This document shows, one piece after another, positions 7,752-15,221 of a DNA stretch of 43,185 bases; positions within the stretch are counted from its first letter, which is position 1, and every line of letters begins with the position of its first letter. The notes beneath the pieces were generated by a model that saw only the letters and a list, made by a program, of their open reading frames with translations, did no database searches and was not told where the DNA came from. Origin of the DNA: Chloroflexota bacterium (GTDB lineage: Bacteria > Chloroflexota > Anaerolineae > Promineifilales > Promineifilaceae); contig JAAEOP010000423.1 of the NCBI GenBank assembly GCA_024223125.1, positions 1-43,185 of the forward strand, read 5' to 3'. Position numbers and translations under genes: made by a program.

Positions 7752-9092
7752 TTACAGCCTTTCCTGAATGGCTGCTTTGATGGCTTGTAGACGGCCGTTT
7801 AACTCTTTCTGCCCCGTTTGCTCCACTTGTTCTAGCGCCTGATCTATCATTGCCACCAGGTCTGGGGAAATCAAGGTCGGGTTCGCATCAAGCATTTCTG
7901 TTTGTTGTTCTGGCGTTTCTGCCCGCATCAGGCTATTAATAAACTGCATTTCGGGCGGCATCTGCTGTTCTACCATTTCCATAATAAAGGCCTGAATTTC
8001 ATCCAGCTTTTGCGCTTCTTCTTGCCGCCCCTTTTCCTGTGCGTCCTGCAAACGGGCCGTCAGCACATACATAAAGGTATCATCCAAATTTTGAGCATTT
8101 TCTAACACGGCCGCACGTACATCATCAGCCTGCAAAATCTGGTCCAGCGTCTGCATTGTCGCCGCCAACATCTGCTGCGAAGCATTTTGCATCTGGTCAA
8201 ACAGTGCCAGATATTTGTCACGATATCCGGACAACCGCTGCACGGCCGTCTGGTCGCCTTCTTTTTTGGCCGCTTCAATGGCGGCCGTCAATTCGCTAAA
8301 GAATTCGTAACGCAGCGCCCCCTGCCCGGACATAACCAACCCTTCAACAATGACTTCATCTTCCTGATTGGCAACTACATGCTGCGCCAGTAATTCCGGC
8401 GTTAATCCTCCTTGCTTTTTAGCAATCTGATTCATTTTATGCACGGCAATCTGCTGTTGCTCCATCTGGCGGCCGACGGCCGTTTCTGTCATCAATTTTG
8501 CCCGCAGGTTAATCAGAGGAAGAATTTGGGCATTATCATCCATCTGCGCCGCTGTATCAATAAAGGATTGCAGCATCGCAAAAAAGGTCTCATCAATTTC
8601 AGAAACCCGCTCCTTAATCAGATAATCCTGCACATCCTTATCATCCGTCTGCGCCAACGTTTGCAGCAGTTCGGCCTGTTTTTGCTGCCGGTCAATCATT
8701 TCTTTGGTTATACCTTCGGTCTCCAACACCTTTTCCATGAATGTTTTCATGTTCAACATAATTTGCGGCTGGAGCATATAAGCGCGGCGTTCTTCCGGCG
8801 GCAAATTATCCATCACATTCTGCGCCAGACGGCCGATTGTTTGTTCCCGTTGAGTATGGTTCAGGTTCAATTCCTGGGGAACAAAGACCATGAACAGTTC
8901 ATAATCCGGATCATGAAATAACAAAACCGTTGAAAGCGGTCCCCCCGCCCCACAATTAGGACAAACGGCCATGTTCAACGACCCATTTAACAAATGCTCT
9001 TTCAACTCTGGAGTATGTTTAGAATCGACTACCTGATGAACTTCAGCTGTATAAGGCGTCCCGCAATTGGGACAGTTTAATTGAGTGTGCAT
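7752..9092 (-). CDS. CpXC-domain protein with long helical region
   Basis: 446 residues. The first 90 form a CpXC-type zinc-binding domain (LNCPNCGTPYTAEVHQVVDS, then AVCPNCGAGGPLSTVLLFHD) followed by a strand-rich part (YELFMVFVPQELNL). From about 95 on the chain is almost wholly helical and rich in Glu, Gln and Ala, suggesting helical repeats or coiled coil. There is no signal peptide or membrane segment. The function of CpXC proteins is not known to me beyond probable metal binding. GGAG lies 6 bases before the ATG at 9092. The gene lies 14 bases after the histidine kinase gene on the same strand, so the two form an operon and the protein may be part of the kinase's signalling pathway (inference). 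Confidence 0.85.
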   Translation of the reverse strand: MHTQLNCPNCGTPYTAEVHQVVDSKHTPELKEHLLNGSLNMAVCPNCGAGGPLSTVLLFHDPDYELFMVFVPQELNLNHTQREQTIGRLAQNVMDNLPPEERRAYMLQPQIMLNMKTFMEKVLETEGITKEMIDRQQKQAELLQTLAQTDDKDVQDYLIKERVSEIDETFFAMLQSFIDTAAQMDDNAQILPLINLRAKLMTETAVGRQMEQQQIAVHKMNQIAKKQGGLTPELLAQHVVANQEDEVIVEGLVMSGQGALRYEFFSELTAAIEAAKKEGDQTAVQRLSGYRDKYLALFDQMQNASQQMLAATMQTLDQILQADDVRAAVLENAQNLDDTFMYVLTARLQDAQEKGRQEEAQKLDEIQAFIMEMVEQQMPPEMQFINSLMRAETPEQQTEMLDANPTLISPDLVAMIDQALEQVEQTGQKELNGRLQAIKAAIQERL

Positions 9093-9106
9093 ATGATCTC
9101 CGTGTA

Positions 9107-10729
9107 TTAGTTTTCAGTTTTCGGCCATCGGTCATCAGTTGGTAATGACAATGTAAAAGTTGTACCGGGGCCGTCGTGATTGTTATGGAACCAGATACGG
9201 CCATTGTGCGCTTCCACAATCGCTTTAGACAAATACAAACCCAGCCCCGTCCCTTCTGATTTACGGCTCAGGGCATTATCTAAACGCGAAAATTTTTGGA
9301 AGATACGATGTTGTTCATGTTCGGGAATGCCAATCCCCTCATCCTGCACTGCAATCGTCACATGCCGGGGATGGACATCTCCCTGAATGAGTATTTTACC
9401 GCCATCAGGAGCATACTTTATAGCATTGCTCACCAAATTGTTTAGCACCTGTGTCAGACGGCGTTCATCACCGCAAATGAGAGGAAACGCTTCATCAAAT
9501 TTCAGCACAAATTGATGCCTACTGCTTTGGCTGCCAAATTTACGCACGACATTGCTAACCAGATCAGGCATAAACACGTCGTCGCTGATTTCCAATGTAA
9601 ATGTGCCCGCCTGTAAACGAGATACTTCCAGCAAACTGTCAATCAAATCATTGAGATTATCGGCCTCTTCTTCGATGACGATGAGGGAATCTTCAATAAT
9701 TTCTGGCGACCAGTTGGCATCCTGGCGGCGCAATGTACCGGCGTACCCTTTGATGATGGAGACGGGTGTTTTTAGCTCATGGCTAACAATGGAAATGAAG
9801 GTTTTTTGCAAGGATTCTTCTTCCCGGTAGCGGGTCAGGTCACGCACGTTGGCGATGATGTCTGTCATACGACCGTTACTATCCATCAACGGCGCATACG
9901 TAATCCCTAAACTAACTTTGCCGCCATCGGCAACTAGGCTGGTTTCGTCATACGGCCGTTGCAAATCCCCTTCCACATATAAATGAGCCGCTCCCGGCAG
10001 CGGCCAACCATTCGCCAACGCCCCCGGCAAATCCATACTTGTCTTCAGTTTCGTCCATTTGAACACATCATCATGTAAACGGCCGATGACTTCAGCGACC
10101 GTCCTGCCCATCATATGGCTCAATGCCTTGTTAAAGACAGTGATGTGCAGCGAGGCGTCCATAATCATCACCCCATCCGCGCTTTGTTGCAAAATAGCAT
10201 TCAGCCGTTGTTTTTCCTGGTTAACCTGACGGTATAAACGGGCATTCTTCACCCCGATTGCTGCCTGCTCGGCAAAACTACGCAACAGCCGGGCCGCATC
10301 TTGGGGCAAATAGTAGCCTGATCCCGACAAAAAGACGTAGATCAACCCCACCGCTTCACCGCCGCTAGACATCGGCAAACGCACCATTTGCGTAATCCCT
10401 AAGTCCGCCTTATTGGCAATCTTCCGCAGCCGGTTTGTCAATTCCATTTCCTGATCATTGCCGTCCAGGTCATCTGGTAGATCACGCAGTAAGGGGGCAA
10501 AATGGTCTACCAGGGCAGCGGGGATACCATACACAGCCGCCACCCGCAGTGAATCTGTCTCTGGGTCATGCAAAGCAATCATGCCCGCTTTGCCCGACAC
10601 CAATTCTACGGCCGCTTGCAAAATAATACGCAGCACATCATACAGGTCCAACTCCGCCGTCAACGCCCGCGAAATCGCCAGTAAATACTCCCGCTGCAAA
10701 ATCCGTATATCTACTAATGCTTGTGTCAT
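9107..10729 (-). CDS. GAF-PAS sensor histidine kinase
   Basis: 540 residues, soluble. A GAF domain (about 20-165) is followed by a PAS domain (about 178-298, starting LNAILQQSADGVMIMDASLH). The HisKA domain has the phospho-acceptor in FISIVSHELKTPVSIIKGY (H317). The ATPase domain shows the N box (NNLVSNAIKYAPDGG), G1 (DEGIGIPEHEQHRIF) and G2 (EGTGLGLYLSKAIVEAHNG). All catalytic motifs are intact, so it should autophosphorylate on ATP. With no transmembrane helix it senses an internal signal through GAF or PAS. No response regulator gene is adjacent, so its partner lies elsewhere. The CpXC gene follows at once and is probably co-transcribed. The Shine-Dalgarno is weak and a repeat-rich gap lies upstream. 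Confidence 0.92.
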   Translation of the reverse strand: MTQALVDIRILQREYLLAISRALTAELDLYDVLRIILQAAVELVSGKAGMIALHDPETDSLRVAAVYGIPAALVDHFAPLLRDLPDDLDGNDQEMELTNRLRKIANKADLGITQMVRLPMSSGGEAVGLIYVFLSGSGYYLPQDAARLLRSFAEQAAIGVKNARLYRQVNQEKQRLNAILQQSADGVMIMDASLHITVFNKALSHMMGRTVAEVIGRLHDDVFKWTKLKTSMDLPGALANGWPLPGAAHLYVEGDLQRPYDETSLVADGGKVSLGITYAPLMDSNGRMTDIIANVRDLTRYREEESLQKTFISIVSHELKTPVSIIKGYAGTLRRQDANWSPEIIEDSLIVIEEEADNLNDLIDSLLEVSRLQAGTFTLEISDDVFMPDLVSNVVRKFGSQSSRHQFVLKFDEAFPLICGDERRLTQVLNNLVSNAIKYAPDGGKILIQGDVHPRHVTIAVQDEGIGIPEHEQHRIFQKFSRLDNALSRKSEGTGLGLYLSKAIVEAHNGRIWFHNNHDGPGTTFTLSLPTDDRWPKTEN

Positions 10730-10735
10730 TTTATA

Positions 10736-10820
10736 AAGTTTGCAAGTGTACAGGTTTACAAGTATGCAATTTCATTCTTCTAGATGAAACTTACCACTTG
10801 CACACTTGTAAGTTGCAACT
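10736..10820. repeat. GCAAGTGTACA-type word repeats
   Basis: The words TTGCAAGTGTACA, TTTACAAGTATGCAA and ACTTGCACACTTGTAAGTTGCAA repeat in both orientations just upstream of the histidine kinase start, giving a leaky long palindrome. Related words (GTTGCAAGTTACAAGTTGCAAG) recur at 12584-12608. Confidence 0.6.
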
Positions 10821-10930
10821 CAAACGTGCGATTGTAACATAGCCATTAACATGTTGCGACCTTAACATGAAACTATAAATACGGTGTAAACTCGTCAGCA
10901 AATCATTCAAAAAGGTGTAGAATAATATTG

Positions 10931-10974
10931 CTGGTGGCTAGTGGTTAGTACGAGCCGCCATCCACCAACCACCA
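10931..10974. repeat. TGGTGGCTAGTGGTTAGT inverted words
   Basis: CTGGTGGCTAGTGGTTAGT (10931-10949) is followed by CCACCAACCACCA (10962-10974), a partial complement. It lies 20 bases before the + strand acetyltransferase gene and belongs to the same word family as 4246-4284. Confidence 0.5.
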
Positions 10975-10993
10975 ATTACACTGGAGTATTGTT

Positions 10994-12583
10994 ATGAGCG
11001 ATGATGTCCATGTTCGCCATGTAACTGAAGCAGATTTACCGGCCGTCCGCAACCTGTTTTACTGCAGCTATGGTGAAGATTACCCCTACAAAGAGTTTTA
11101 CAATGATGAATGGTTAAAGCGCAGCATTTACCAGGATAGTTATCTATTTTTGTTGGCGGAGATCAACGGCCGTGTCGTAGGCACAGCTTCCGTCTATTTT
11201 GAAGTTGGCGCATATTCAGATCTGTGTGGCGAATTCGGCCGTTTGGCCGTAGACCCCGAATGTCGGGGGCAAGGTGTAGGCAGCGCCCTCATGTGTGCCC
11301 GACTGGAATTTGCCAACCGCCGTCTACACTTCGGCCTAAGTGAATGTCGCACTGCTCATCCCTTTGCTCAACAAATCTCCGAAAAATTCGGTTTAGCCCC
11401 CATTGGTTTCTTGCCCCAAAAAGTTCTGTTAGACTCACGCGAAAGCCTGGTCATGATGGCTAAACCATTCGGCCCGGCGCGCCAACTGCGCTCCAACAAC
11501 CCCCGCGTCATCCCCGAAGTTTTTGCCCTAGGGCAGATGGCTCTGCGTAACCTGGGCTTCCAAAACGACCTGATTGCTATAGAAGATGCTGACGGCTACC
11601 CCATCGGTATTGGTTTCAAAGTCAAGGAACTTTCAGAAGATGTGCTGCCCTATTTGCTGCGTATTGAACGGGGACGACTGTCACGGCGGCATGTGTTTGG
11701 CAATTTGCAGTTGAGCTACGGTCTTTTTATGTTGGAATCTCGCAACTCACGCTATCTGGTCGCCCAGGAAGATGAGCGGATTGTGGGGGCTATTGGTTTT
11801 ACGTTTGATAGTATTGGCCGCAGCATTAAAGTGTTGGAACTGATTGATTTGCGAGATGATGTGGCCGGATTCTTGCTGAAAGAGTTAGATCACTGGGCAC
11901 AACAAGTGTACGGGGCAGAATATCTGGAAATCACAATCAGCGCCTACTGGCCCGACATTCAACGCACCCTCAGCAATCTTGGATTTGTACCTGTCGCTTA
12001 CTGCCCCTCCTTTGTTTTCCATGAAGTGGAACGGCTGGACACCATTAAAATGGCCAAACTGTATGTGCCCCTGGACATTGACAATGTACAGCTTACAGCA
12101 GCGTGCCGCGAGATTTATGAACTTGTTCGCGCTGGTTTTGAGGAAAAACGGCTGGGATTATCGGTGAATGAAACGACACAGCAGATGGCAATTTTTGCCG
12201 GTCTGGAAGAGGGGGAACTGACCAAGATTGCCGGTCTCTGCTCTGTTATGGATTTTCCAGCAGGCACGGTGGTGCTGCGTGACGGGCAAGTGAGTGATGT
12301 ATTTTATATGGTTATGCAGGGAAGTATGGATATCTTAACATCGGATGAAACCCGCACGCTGGGTAAAATTCATATCGGGGATTTTTTGGGGGAGATTTCA
12401 TTGGTCAGCCGGCAGCCGCATATGGCTACGGCCGTGACAACCACCCCCTGCCAACTCGTAGCCCTCAAACGCCAGGATTTTGAAAACCTCATCAATCGCT
12501 ACCCCCGCATCGGCGTCCAGGTCATGCGTAACATCGCCATCAACTTGGGTCACAAACTCAACCAGCGCAACCTGGGGCAATGA
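10994..12583 (+). CDS. GNAT acetyltransferase, second GNAT-like domain, C-terminal cNMP-binding-like domain
   Basis: 529 residues. The first GNAT domain (about 4-155) carries the acetyl-CoA motif in LAVDPECRGQGVGSALMCA (R91-G96). A second, more divergent GNAT-like fold spans about 165-350 (YLVAQEDERIVGAIGFTF, then LEITISAYWPDIQRTLSNLGF). From about 405 there is a cyclic-nucleotide-binding-type barrel (IFAGLEEGELTKIAGLCSV, GDFLGEISLV). Actinobacterial cAMP-regulated lysine acetyltransferases join the same domains in the reverse order, so an allosterically regulated acetyltransferase is plausible. However, in the phosphate-binding cassette the key Arg position reads PHMATAV, with His in place of Arg, so cNMP binding is doubtful. 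The next cNMP protein (14541) keeps the Arg. The substrate is unknown. Confidence 0.85.
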   Translation: MSDDVHVRHVTEADLPAVRNLFYCSYGEDYPYKEFYNDEWLKRSIYQDSYLFLLAEINGRVVGTASVYFEVGAYSDLCGEFGRLAVDPECRGQGVGSALMCARLEFANRRLHFGLSECRTAHPFAQQISEKFGLAPIGFLPQKVLLDSRESLVMMAKPFGPARQLRSNNPRVIPEVFALGQMALRNLGFQNDLIAIEDADGYPIGIGFKVKELSEDVLPYLLRIERGRLSRRHVFGNLQLSYGLFMLESRNSRYLVAQEDERIVGAIGFTFDSIGRSIKVLELIDLRDDVAGFLLKELDHWAQQVYGAEYLEITISAYWPDIQRTLSNLGFVPVAYCPSFVFHEVERLDTIKMAKLYVPLDIDNVQLTAACREIYELVRAGFEEKRLGLSVNETTQQMAIFAGLEEGELTKIAGLCSVMDFPAGTVVLRDGQVSDVFYMVMQGSMDILTSDETRTLGKIHIGDFLGEISLVSRQPHMATAVTTTPCQLVALKRQDFENLINRYPRIGVQVMRNIAINLGHKLNQRNLGQ

Positions 12584-12608
12584 GTTGCAAGTTACAAGTT
12601 GCAAGTGG
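12584..12608. repeat. GTTGCAAGTTACAAGTTGCAAG word repeat
   Basis: Immediately after the TGA of the acetyltransferase gene, GTTGCAAG, TTACAAG and TTGCAAG follow one another. It matches the words at 10736-10820, as if one element family flanks this gene on both sides. Confidence 0.6.
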
Positions 12609-12638
12609 TGAGGGATTCTAGCCAATGGGAAACACGCA

Positions 12639-12944
12639 TTACGCGGTATAGACCGGAGGGGATTCCAGGATTTGTAATTTCTGTAGGCGAGAGCGAACAG
12701 GCATCATTTCCGTTACTTCAATGTACACGACAGGGCGCAAAGAATCATCATCTTTTTCTTTCGCTTGATAGGAATTAGCTCATGTTGGCTTGGTAGTTAC
12801 TCAATCATAACTCACCTGGCGCATAACCAAAAGAATAACCCGCGAACCATGCGGAATCTGTTCGCTAAAATCAGGGTTTTCGATTAGATAACGAGCAAAT
12901 TCCGTTATCATTTCTTTTAGCCTGGCTTGATAAAATGTGTTCAT
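12639..12944 (-). pseudogene. DUF5647-like gene interrupted by two in-frame TGA codons
   Basis: Reading from the ATG at 12944 gives MNTFYQARLKEMITEFARYL and then IENPDFSEQIPHGSRVILLVMRQVSYD before a TGA (12801-12803). The same frame continues VTTKPT, a second TGA (12780-12782), then ANSYQAKEKDDDSLRPVVYIEV and TEMMPVRSRLQKLQILESPPVYTA to a TAA at 12639. Both halves look like a DUF5647-type small protein: the EFxRYLxExPxFxEQIP start and the RPVVYIEV end with a following MPVRSRL stretch. The total of 102 codons is close to the family size. TGA ends other good genes here, such as the one at 12583, so recoding is unlikely and the gene is probably decayed. A short 47-residue product could still be made. 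Confidence 0.65.
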
Positions 12945-12949
12945 TTTAC

Positions 12950-12980
12950 AAAAAAGCCGTCTCCAAATGGAAACGGCCGT
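12950..12980 (-). terminator. intrinsic terminator of the gene at 13015
   Basis: On the - strand GCCGTTTCC and GGAGACGGC form a 9-bp stem (one G-T pair) with an ATTT loop, followed by six T. It lies 35 bases past the stop of the 13015-14082 gene. One arm contains the ACGGCCGT octamer. Confidence 0.85.
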
Positions 12981-13014
12981 CACACTCAATTCTCTTCAAC
13001 TTCCCAAAAACAGT

Positions 13015-14082
13015 CTACTTTAACGACTTCGGATCAATCCCGGCTGCTTTTAAGGCTTTGTTATAAACAGACTTTGCCTTCGAGTTGGCAATCCGTGCTT
13101 TGCGCTTCTCATCGGGAGACATATCGTCTGTAAGCTCAATCAGTTCCGGCTTGGGAATGCCCGCCGCCGCTGCTGACGGATCGGATGTTGGTGCGGGAGC
13201 GGCCGCCGGGGCCGGCGCTGCAGCGGGAGCCACAGCCGCTCCTGGAACCGCCTCACCAGGAATCACCACCTGTCCGTCTTTAATTTCCACTTTTTTGGGG
13301 TCAATCCCGGCCGCTTTTAAGGCTTTGTTGAAGGCAGACTTCGCTTTCGAGTTAGCAATACGCGCTTTCCGTTTCTCATCGGGGGGCATATCGTCGGTCA
13401 TCACGATCAAAACCGGCGGCTCAATGGAGACGGCCGTAGCCGTGGCTGGCGCGGCGGCTACAGGCTGGGCTGCGACGGCAGATGCCACCGGAGCGGTTGC
13501 CGGAACCCCTGCCGCTTTGGCTGCTTTCATGGCCGCAGATTTTGCTTTGGAATTAGCAATACGTGCTTTGCGCTTGTCTGCCGGAGACATATCGTCGGTA
13601 ATTTCGGTATATGCGTAATCCTTGCCGGGGACCAGTTTAATTTTACCGGTAGCGGCTGGGCCAACGGCCGTTGGAGCCACCGGAACCGCAGCAGCCGCCA
13701 CAGCCCCCGTTTTGGCGCCATCCCAACCGTGGTAAGAAGCAATACGCACGGCCGTCATCGGGTCTGCTTCCAACGCTTTTGCGTTACCGGCCGTTACCAA
13801 ATTCTCCTGCCCCAAATAACCAATACGCATATTGGCCCCGCGTGGCAAAGAGGCAGCCTGTTTAGCGGCCAACTTTCGCGCTTCTTTTATCTGGTCTTTT
13901 GGTTCCGCTTGGGTCTTAATTTTGTAGCCAAACGTCAACGCCGGATTATAACCACGATCCCGATCTTCTATCTTCTCTTTCGTCGTCTTGACCTGGGTGT
14001 CCATACCGGCCGTTACCCAGGCAAAAAATCCGCCCAGCAAAACCGGTAACATAATCGCCAATACAGCAATAATAAAAATCAT
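13015..14082 (-). CDS. membrane-anchored protein with three copies of a basic 33-residue motif
   Basis: 355 residues. One N-terminal transmembrane helix (about 2-24) leads into a basic linker. The rest is a low-complexity Ala/Pro-rich chain that carries three near-identical modules near 162, 231 and 317. Each reads TDDMSPxxKRKARIANSKAK, then S, three variable residues, KAxKAAG and, in the last two, IDP. They are separated by Ala/Pro/Val linkers. The modules are strongly basic and helical after an acidic TDDM cap, so binding of nucleic acid, peptidoglycan or another acidic partner is possible. I do not recognise the family. GAGGGAC lies before the ATG at 14082 and a strong terminator follows the stop, so this is a single-gene transcript. 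Repeat identity is also visible at DNA level, which allows copy-number change by recombination. Confidence 0.8.
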   Translation of the reverse strand: MIFIIAVLAIMLPVLLGGFFAWVTAGMDTQVKTTKEKIEDRDRGYNPALTFGYKIKTQAEPKDQIKEARKLAAKQAASLPRGANMRIGYLGQENLVTAGNAKALEADPMTAVRIASYHGWDGAKTGAVAAAAVPVAPTAVGPAATGKIKLVPGKDYAYTEITDDMSPADKRKARIANSKAKSAAMKAAKAAGVPATAPVASAVAAQPVAAAPATATAVSIEPPVLIVMTDDMPPDEKRKARIANSKAKSAFNKALKAAGIDPKKVEIKDGQVVIPGEAVPGAAVAPAAAPAPAAAPAPTSDPSAAAAGIPKPELIELTDDMSPDEKRKARIANSKAKSVYNKALKAAGIDPKSLK

Positions 14083-14267
14083 CGAAGTCCCTCAACAGTT
14101 TTCAGAATTTTTAGGTGAGCAATTATACAATTTGTGCGGATTTTCTCAAACAATTGAAAGTTGACGTTCACACCAACTTCTGCCAAAATGGGATTTATAG
14201 ATTATAACTGTTCAAACTCGGCAAAAACCTTTACGATTATTGTACTTTACCAACCCATCTTCTAGGC

Positions 14268-14300
14268 AAAATAAAATAACCCGGCCATAAAGGTGCGGGC
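14268..14300 (-). terminator. probable terminator of tRNA-Leu
   Basis: On the - strand, just past the tRNA 3' end, GCCCGCACC and GGCCGGGTT form an imperfect stem followed by TTATTTTATTTT. Confidence 0.5.
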
Positions 14301-14312
14301 TATCCAATATCA

Positions 14313-14397
<85 letters not shown>

Positions 14398-14465
14398 CAG
14401 AGATAGGCGATAGTTTATCAACACATTCCTAAAAGTCAACAGGGCTTTTAGCAACATTAAAATCT

Positions 14466-14522
14466 ATCTTCCCGAAAGCTCACTGGCATATAGACTTGCT
14501 AAAGAACAGCTTTCCGGAAGAT
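14466..14522 (+). promoter_or_regulatory. 15-bp inverted repeat before a cNMP-binding protein gene
   Basis: ATCTTCCCGAAAGCT (14466-14480) and AGCTTTCCGGAAGAT (14508-14522) are inverted copies with one mismatch and a 27-base spacer. They end 18 bases before the ATG at 14541, next to the GAGGAG ribosome-binding site. It may be an operator or a leader RNA hairpin that controls translation. Confidence 0.5.
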
Positions 14523-14540
14523 TAATTACGAGGAGAAACT

Positions 14541-14978
14541 ATGTCCATATCTACCTTGTTAAAACGGGTACATCTTTTTCGCGGCCTCGGCCAGGAAGAA
14601 TTGAGGCAAATTGCCGCCCTCTGTCAGAAAATGGAATTAGCTCCGGACAGCCTCATTATCGAGCAAAATACAACAGGCTCTGAAATGTATATTATTGCCA
14701 GAGGGTCTGTAGATGTGTTTATAAAAGGTTTAGACAATGCTCGCAGCCTAGTCATGTTAGGCAAAGGTCAGGTCATTGGGGAAATGGCTCTGATCGATCA
14801 GGGATACAGGTCAGCTTCTGTAAAAACGACCAGTGAAGGGGCTACACTTTATCTGATCAAGAGTGAATCTTTTTATACGCTGTGTGATGAAAATAATCAC
14901 ATTGGGTTTGTCGTCATGCGAAATCTGGCAATTGATGTAGCCTTCAAATTGCGACACCGTAATCTGGCAGAACTATAA
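14541..14978 (+). CDS. stand-alone cyclic-nucleotide-binding domain protein
   Basis: 145 residues, one cNMP-binding beta-barrel with no DNA-binding or enzymatic partner domain. It begins LLKRVHLFRGLGQEELRQIA and has the phosphate-binding cassette GEMALIDQGYRSASV with the conserved Arg intact, so cyclic-nucleotide binding is likely. The C-terminal helix (VVMRNLAIDVAFKLRHRNLAEL) resembles the end of the acetyltransferase-cNMP protein at 10994-12583 (QVMRNIAINLGHKLNQRNL), so the two domains are related. GAGGAG precedes the ATG. A 72-residue gene follows 22 bases later and is probably co-transcribed. The role may be to sense cAMP/cGMP and act on a partner protein (inference). Confidence 0.85.
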   Translation: MSISTLLKRVHLFRGLGQEELRQIAALCQKMELAPDSLIIEQNTTGSEMYIIARGSVDVFIKGLDNARSLVMLGKGQVIGEMALIDQGYRSASVKTTSEGATLYLIKSESFYTLCDENNHIGFVVMRNLAIDVAFKLRHRNLAEL

Positions 14979-15000
14979 TCACAGCCATGGAGGAACAAAA

Positions 15001-15219
15001 ATGATGCACGACGAGGAAATGTTCTACCAAGTCAGCTATGTTGTTGTAGGCAGTGATCACCCTGGCGCTATTGTTAGCGTAGACAAACAGCCAGAAGTCG
15101 GTGAGAAAGTGAGCTTTGGCGGTCTGACGTTTGAGGTTTTAGAAGTTCAGGAATTAACCCCTGCGGCCGGGAACTTCAGCTTTCTGCATGTCACCTGCCG
15201 TGCGGTGAAAGTAGAGTAG
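15001..15219 (+). CDS. small unknown protein, probable partner of the cNMP-binding protein
   Basis: 72 residues, soluble, strand-rich (FYQVSYVVVGSDHPGAIVSV, then VGEKVSFGGLTFEVLEVQEL). It probably forms one small beta-barrel. I do not recognise a family. TGGAGGA lies 8 bases before the ATG at 15001 and the second codon is also ATG. It follows the cNMP-binding gene by 22 bases on the same strand. The stop lies 2 bases from the end of the convergent RNase H gene, leaving no room for a terminator between them. Confidence 0.7.
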   Translation: MMHDEEMFYQVSYVVVGSDHPGAIVSVDKQPEVGEKVSFGGLTFEVLEVQELTPAAGNFSFLHVTCRAVKVE

Positions 15220-15221
15220 TC

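Noticed and set aside
12639..12944. TGA read as an amino acid
   Set aside because: TGA ends several sound genes in the window, for example the acetyltransferase gene at 12583, so a changed code is unlikely.
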